64,000 bases of DNA from JAWKMZ01 sp041391965. GTDB taxonomy: Bacteria; Bacteroidota; Bacteroidia; Flavobacteriales; Flavobacteriaceae. Below the pieces are notes generated by a model. That model was not told the DNA's origin. It did no database searches and was given only the letters and a program-made list of their open reading frames with translations. The stretch covers positions 1 through 64,000 of the forward strand of contig JAWKMZ010000001.1 in assembly GCA_041391965.1 (NCBI GenBank), given 5' to 3'. Made by a program: the position numbers and the translations under genes. Positions 61,588 to 64,000 of the stretch are shown one piece after another; within the stretch, counting starts at the first letter, position 1, and every line of letters starts with the position of its first letter.

Positions 61588-62016
61588 ATGATGAAAAATT
61601 TAATTGCAATTTTATTTGTAGGAATGTTAAGCATTTCTGCTTTTGCACAAGAAAAAGTAGCAAAAATTGAGTTTAAAACAGATGTCATTGATTACGGAAC
61701 CATTGAAAAAGGTTCAGATGGTGTTAGAGTATTTGAATTTACAAATACAGGAAATGCACCTTTAATCATCTCTAAAGTAAGCTCTACTTGCGGTTGTACT
61801 GTACCTTCAAAGCCTGATGGTCCAATATTACCTGGTGAAACTGGAAAAATTTCAGTTAAGTATGACACTAACAGAGTTAACCCTATTAGAAAAACCATAA
61901 CTGTTTTGTCTAATGCCGATACACCAACAGTTGCACTTAAAATTAAAGGAGAAGTAATTGACCCAAGTAAAACAAGTGTTTTAGAGAAAAAAGACAAAAG
62001 TGTGATGGAGCAATAA
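61588..62016 (+). CDS. DUF1573 exported protein
   Basis: 142 residues. A signal peptide (LIAILFVGMLSISAFAQ) is followed by one Ig-like DUF1573 domain: FKTDVIDYGTIEKGSDGVRV, then FEFTNTGNAPLIISKVSSTC, GCTVPSKPDGPILPGETGKI and a final strand. The cysteine pair in STCGCTVP is a mark of the family. The role is unknown, probably periplasmic. The second Met is an alternative start. The terminator at 62041-62068 follows. Confidence 0.92.
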   Translation: MMKNLIAILFVGMLSISAFAQEKVAKIEFKTDVIDYGTIEKGSDGVRVFEFTNTGNAPLIISKVSSTCGCTVPSKPDGPILPGETGKISVKYDTNRVNPIRKTITVLSNADTPTVALKIKGEVIDPSKTSVLEKKDKSVMEQ

Positions 62017-62040
62017 CATTACTTTGTAAGAAAAAAATGA

Positions 62041-62068
62041 AGCCCTCTATTTTGAGGGCTTTTTTTTT
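62041..62068. terminator. Bidirectional terminator
   Basis: The stem AGCCCTC (62041-62047) and GAGGGCT (62054-62060) with A-run and T-run on either side lies between converging genes; the T-run reaches the stop of the PDZ gene. Confidence 0.85.
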
Positions 62069-63389
62069 ATAACAAACTTTCTAATTTAAACTCAAAGGTC
62101 ATAACTATACCATTTCTATCTACTTTTAGTCTAATGGTTTTACCATCATGGTCTCTAAACATTCCATTTATTTCCTGCATTTGGTAGTGATGTGCTTCTT
62201 TACCATTGACTGACAACAAAATATCACCAATCATTAAACCAGCGCGTTCTGCTGGCGAATTTTTTCTCAACTCTACAATTGTAAACGCTGGTTTTAAAGC
62301 AAACTTATAGGATTCGACCACACGAATCCTGTTTTGGTTTTCTGAGGATTTTCCATAATCAAAAACTGCTTTATCATCAATTTCTTTAACAACCCGAATG
62401 CCATTTTGCTCCAAGATAATACCACTTTTATTATAACTAAAAGGGGCTTTAAAATTTCTGTTCTTTTTTAGCGTCACTTTAGCATTGGTATAGTCAACAA
62501 TAATATTAAAACGTCTTAACAATTCGCCAGCAATACTACCATTGCGTTCTTTGTGTTTTCTTGCAAAACTCACTGAAGCAGAATCTGGATAGGCAACATT
62601 TACATTTTTTAGGTGATAATTGTTTAGCGAAAAAGAATTGACTACAGAACGCTTTCCATAAACACTTCCACTTAAACCTTTGCCCAAAAAATCTTCAAAA
62701 AATTCATCTTTTATTGGTGCTAAACCCAAGGAATCATCCTCAAAAAGCCATAAAGCATCACTTCCGCCAGAATCTATAAGCAATTTTACAGGAATGTGTT
62801 TAGAGTTGACTTCAGCCATGGCATTTATATAAGGCTTGTTATTAACTAAAGACAAATCTAAAGTTTGGCATTTTCGGCATTTTTTATATTTGTAATCTTC
62901 GGGTTTATAAAGCTTTAAATATTTTGATGCGTAATTAATTTCAACAATAAAATCTTTAAAAACATCATATCCAATAATTCCATGAATAGGAACGCCTAAC
63001 CTTGGTGTAAAATTGATGGTTTCGTCAAAAATGACATAAATATCTTGATTAATGTTTATAGCATCGCCTATTTTTAAGGCATTTTGTTTCGATTTTAAAG
63101 CTTCTATATAACCACCATCACCTAAACCTCTTAAATAAATACTTTCAACATGGTTAATTTTTAAAGAATCAGTATTTATGATATTAAATAAAATAGGCTT
63201 GCTAACACCTGTATCCAATAAAAAAGATAACTTAACACCGTTAACCTCTACAGGAAATACAATTAAATTATCTATAAGCTGAAATTTTACCTTAGTATAA
63301 TTGCCTCTTGGTAAATTAAATCTACTTTGAGAAAAACCCAAAGCTGAAATAACCATAAAAAAAATAAGAAGCGTCCTTTTATTTGGCAT
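62067..63389 (-). CDS. Exported aspartyl-protease-like protein with PDZ domain
   Basis: 440 residues from MPNKRTLLIFF; the frame extends to 63431, but the later ATG starts a clean signal peptide (to GFSQ). Two retropepsin-type halves are seen: VKLSFLLDTGVSKPILFNI (DTG, near 48-66 of the mature frame) and HIPVKLLIDSGGSDALWLF (DSG). Each carries an acidic residue as in pepsin-like or SpoIIGA-like folds. A PDZ domain (about 360-435, VELRKNSPAERAGLMIGDIL) ends the protein. It is probably a periplasmic peptide-binding protease; whether active is open. Confidence 0.85.
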   Translation of the reverse strand: MPNKRTLLIFFMVISALGFSQSRFNLPRGNYTKVKFQLIDNLIVFPVEVNGVKLSFLLDTGVSKPILFNIINTDSLKINHVESIYLRGLGDGGYIEALKSKQNALKIGDAININQDIYVIFDETINFTPRLGVPIHGIIGYDVFKDFIVEINYASKYLKLYKPEDYKYKKCRKCQTLDLSLVNNKPYINAMAEVNSKHIPVKLLIDSGGSDALWLFEDDSLGLAPIKDEFFEDFLGKGLSGSVYGKRSVVNSFSLNNYHLKNVNVAYPDSASVSFARKHKERNGSIAGELLRRFNIIVDYTNAKVTLKKNRNFKAPFSYNKSGIILEQNGIRVVKEIDDKAVFDYGKSSENQNRIRVVESYKFALKPAFTIVELRKNSPAERAGLMIGDILLSVNGKEAHHYQMQEINGMFRDHDGKTIRLKVDRNGIVMTFEFKLESLL

Positions 63390-63508
63390 ATATAAGTTAT
63401 CTAACCTTACCAATTTACAAATCTTTAACACAACTATTTTTTTTAGACGCTTTTTTTAAAAAAACTTTAAGATAATTTTCAGAACTTTGCACCCTAAATT
63501 ATAAAACA

Positions 63509-64000
63509 ATGCCAGCAATTTCTCAAAAAGGGCGTTTAATGCCTGAATCACCTATAAGAAAGTTAGTTCCTTATGCTGAACAAGCTTACAAAGAAGGAAA
63601 AACCGTTTATCATTTAAATATTGGTCAACCAGACATTAAAACTCCAGAAATTGCATTAGATGCTGTAAAAGTTCACTCTTTAGATATTTTGGCTTACACA
63701 CGTTCTGAAGGCTCTGAAGACTACAGAAAAAAAATTGCCAATTACTACAAAAAAAACAATATCCACGTAACACACAATGACATCATTGTTACTACAGGTG
63801 GTAGTGAAGCGTTGCTATTTGCTTTTGGAAGCATTATGGATCCTGATGATGAACTGATTATTCCAGAACCATTTTATGCTAATTATAATGGATTCTCAAC
63901 AGAATCTGGTATTAATGTAGTGCCTGTAATCTCAAAAATTGAAGATAATTTTGCGTTACCAGCTATTGAAGAATTTGAAAAACTCATCACAGCAAAAACA
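63509..64000 (+). CDS. Pyridoxal-phosphate aminotransferase, class I/II (3' end outside window)
   Basis: The first 164 residues, starting at the ATG at 63509 (MPAISQKGRLMPESPIRKLV). It fits fold-type I aminotransferases: VYHLNIGQPDIKTPEIALDA, YTRSEGSEDYRKKIANYY, VTTGGSEALLFAFGSIMDPD and DELIIPEPFYANYNGFS. The active-site lysine lies beyond the window. The substrate (aspartate or another amino acid) cannot be set from this part. The window ends at residue 164. Confidence 0.93.
   Translation, partial: MPAISQKGRLMPESPIRKLVPYAEQAYKEGKTVYHLNIGQPDIKTPEIALDAVKVHSLDILAYTRSEGSEDYRKKIANYYKKNNIHVTHNDIIVTTGGSEALLFAFGSIMDPDDELIIPEPFYANYNGFSTESGINVVPVISKIEDNFALPAIEEFEKLITAKT

Overview
The window is chromosomal DNA of a member of the Flavobacteriaceae (Bacteroidota). 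The evidence is a low G+C content, a complete gldK-gldL-gldM-gldN block (gliding motility and type IX secretion), an exosortase F pair, a SusC-like TonB receptor, DUF6090 and HYC_CC_PP family proteins, and promoters with a TAnnTTTG -7 box. I see no rRNA, tRNA or CRISPR array. The genus cannot be fixed from the sequence alone.

Bases 1-9560 are an accessory region with the architecture of an integron gene-cassette array. Short genes, all on the + strand, are each followed by a folded repeat of about 125-165 bases; there are eight, two of them cut or flanked by damage. Each repeat has the layout xxxxAAC, 3 bases, stem arm, loop, stem arm, 5-6 bases, GTTxxxx. The bases after GTT at the start of a cassette are the reverse complement of the bases before AAC at the end of the same cassette, as expected if each cassette was once a circle closed at G/TT. 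In every repeat the stem carries two positions that are A against C on the top strand, hence T against G on the bottom strand, so the bottom strand folds better, as in integron attC sites. No integrase lies in the window, and the array runs off the left edge. The cassettes carry lipoproteins, a RES-like protein, a TerB-like protein with a small membrane protein, a ParE/RelE-type toxin-antitoxin pair, a YD-repeat exported protein and a DUF6090 membrane protein. Two identical IS3-family elements (2960-4259 and 5058-6357) have invaded the array. The first sits on a deletion junction between two different cassettes; the second landed on the start codon of a lipoprotein gene and kept its 3-base target duplication. 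The right end of the array (9474-9815) is a graveyard of a third IS3 end and a broken IS1595-type transposase.

From 10045 onward the content is ordinary core genome. It holds a Mur ligase (mpl), a TPR protein, a very large alpha-2-macroglobulin with an embedded TonB-plug-like module, an ABC-F protein, a DUF983 protein and an FAD oxidoreductase. Next come gldKLMN preceded by a degenerate arginase-fold protein and topA, then miaB, a sigma-54 enhancer-binding regulator, a DUF5011 lipoprotein, lptE, a TPR protein, secG and groES-groEL. A second macroglobulin/plug protein follows, then a metal-handling cluster (HMA proteins, TonB receptor, MauE-like membrane protein, HYC_CC_PP protein), xrtF with its partner, a GAF protein, an ABC permease and purH. 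The rod-shape operon mreB-mreC-mreD-mrdA-rodA, valS, a DUF1573 protein, a PDZ/retropepsin-like protein and the start of an aminotransferase complete the window.

Functional groupings are clear for peptidoglycan and cell shape (mpl, mreBCD, mrdA, rodA), envelope biogenesis and export (gldKLMN, lptE, secG, xrtF) and protein folding (groESL, with a possible sigma-54-type promoter not far from a sigma-54 activator gene). The cassette array is the part of the window that known core-gene families do not explain.
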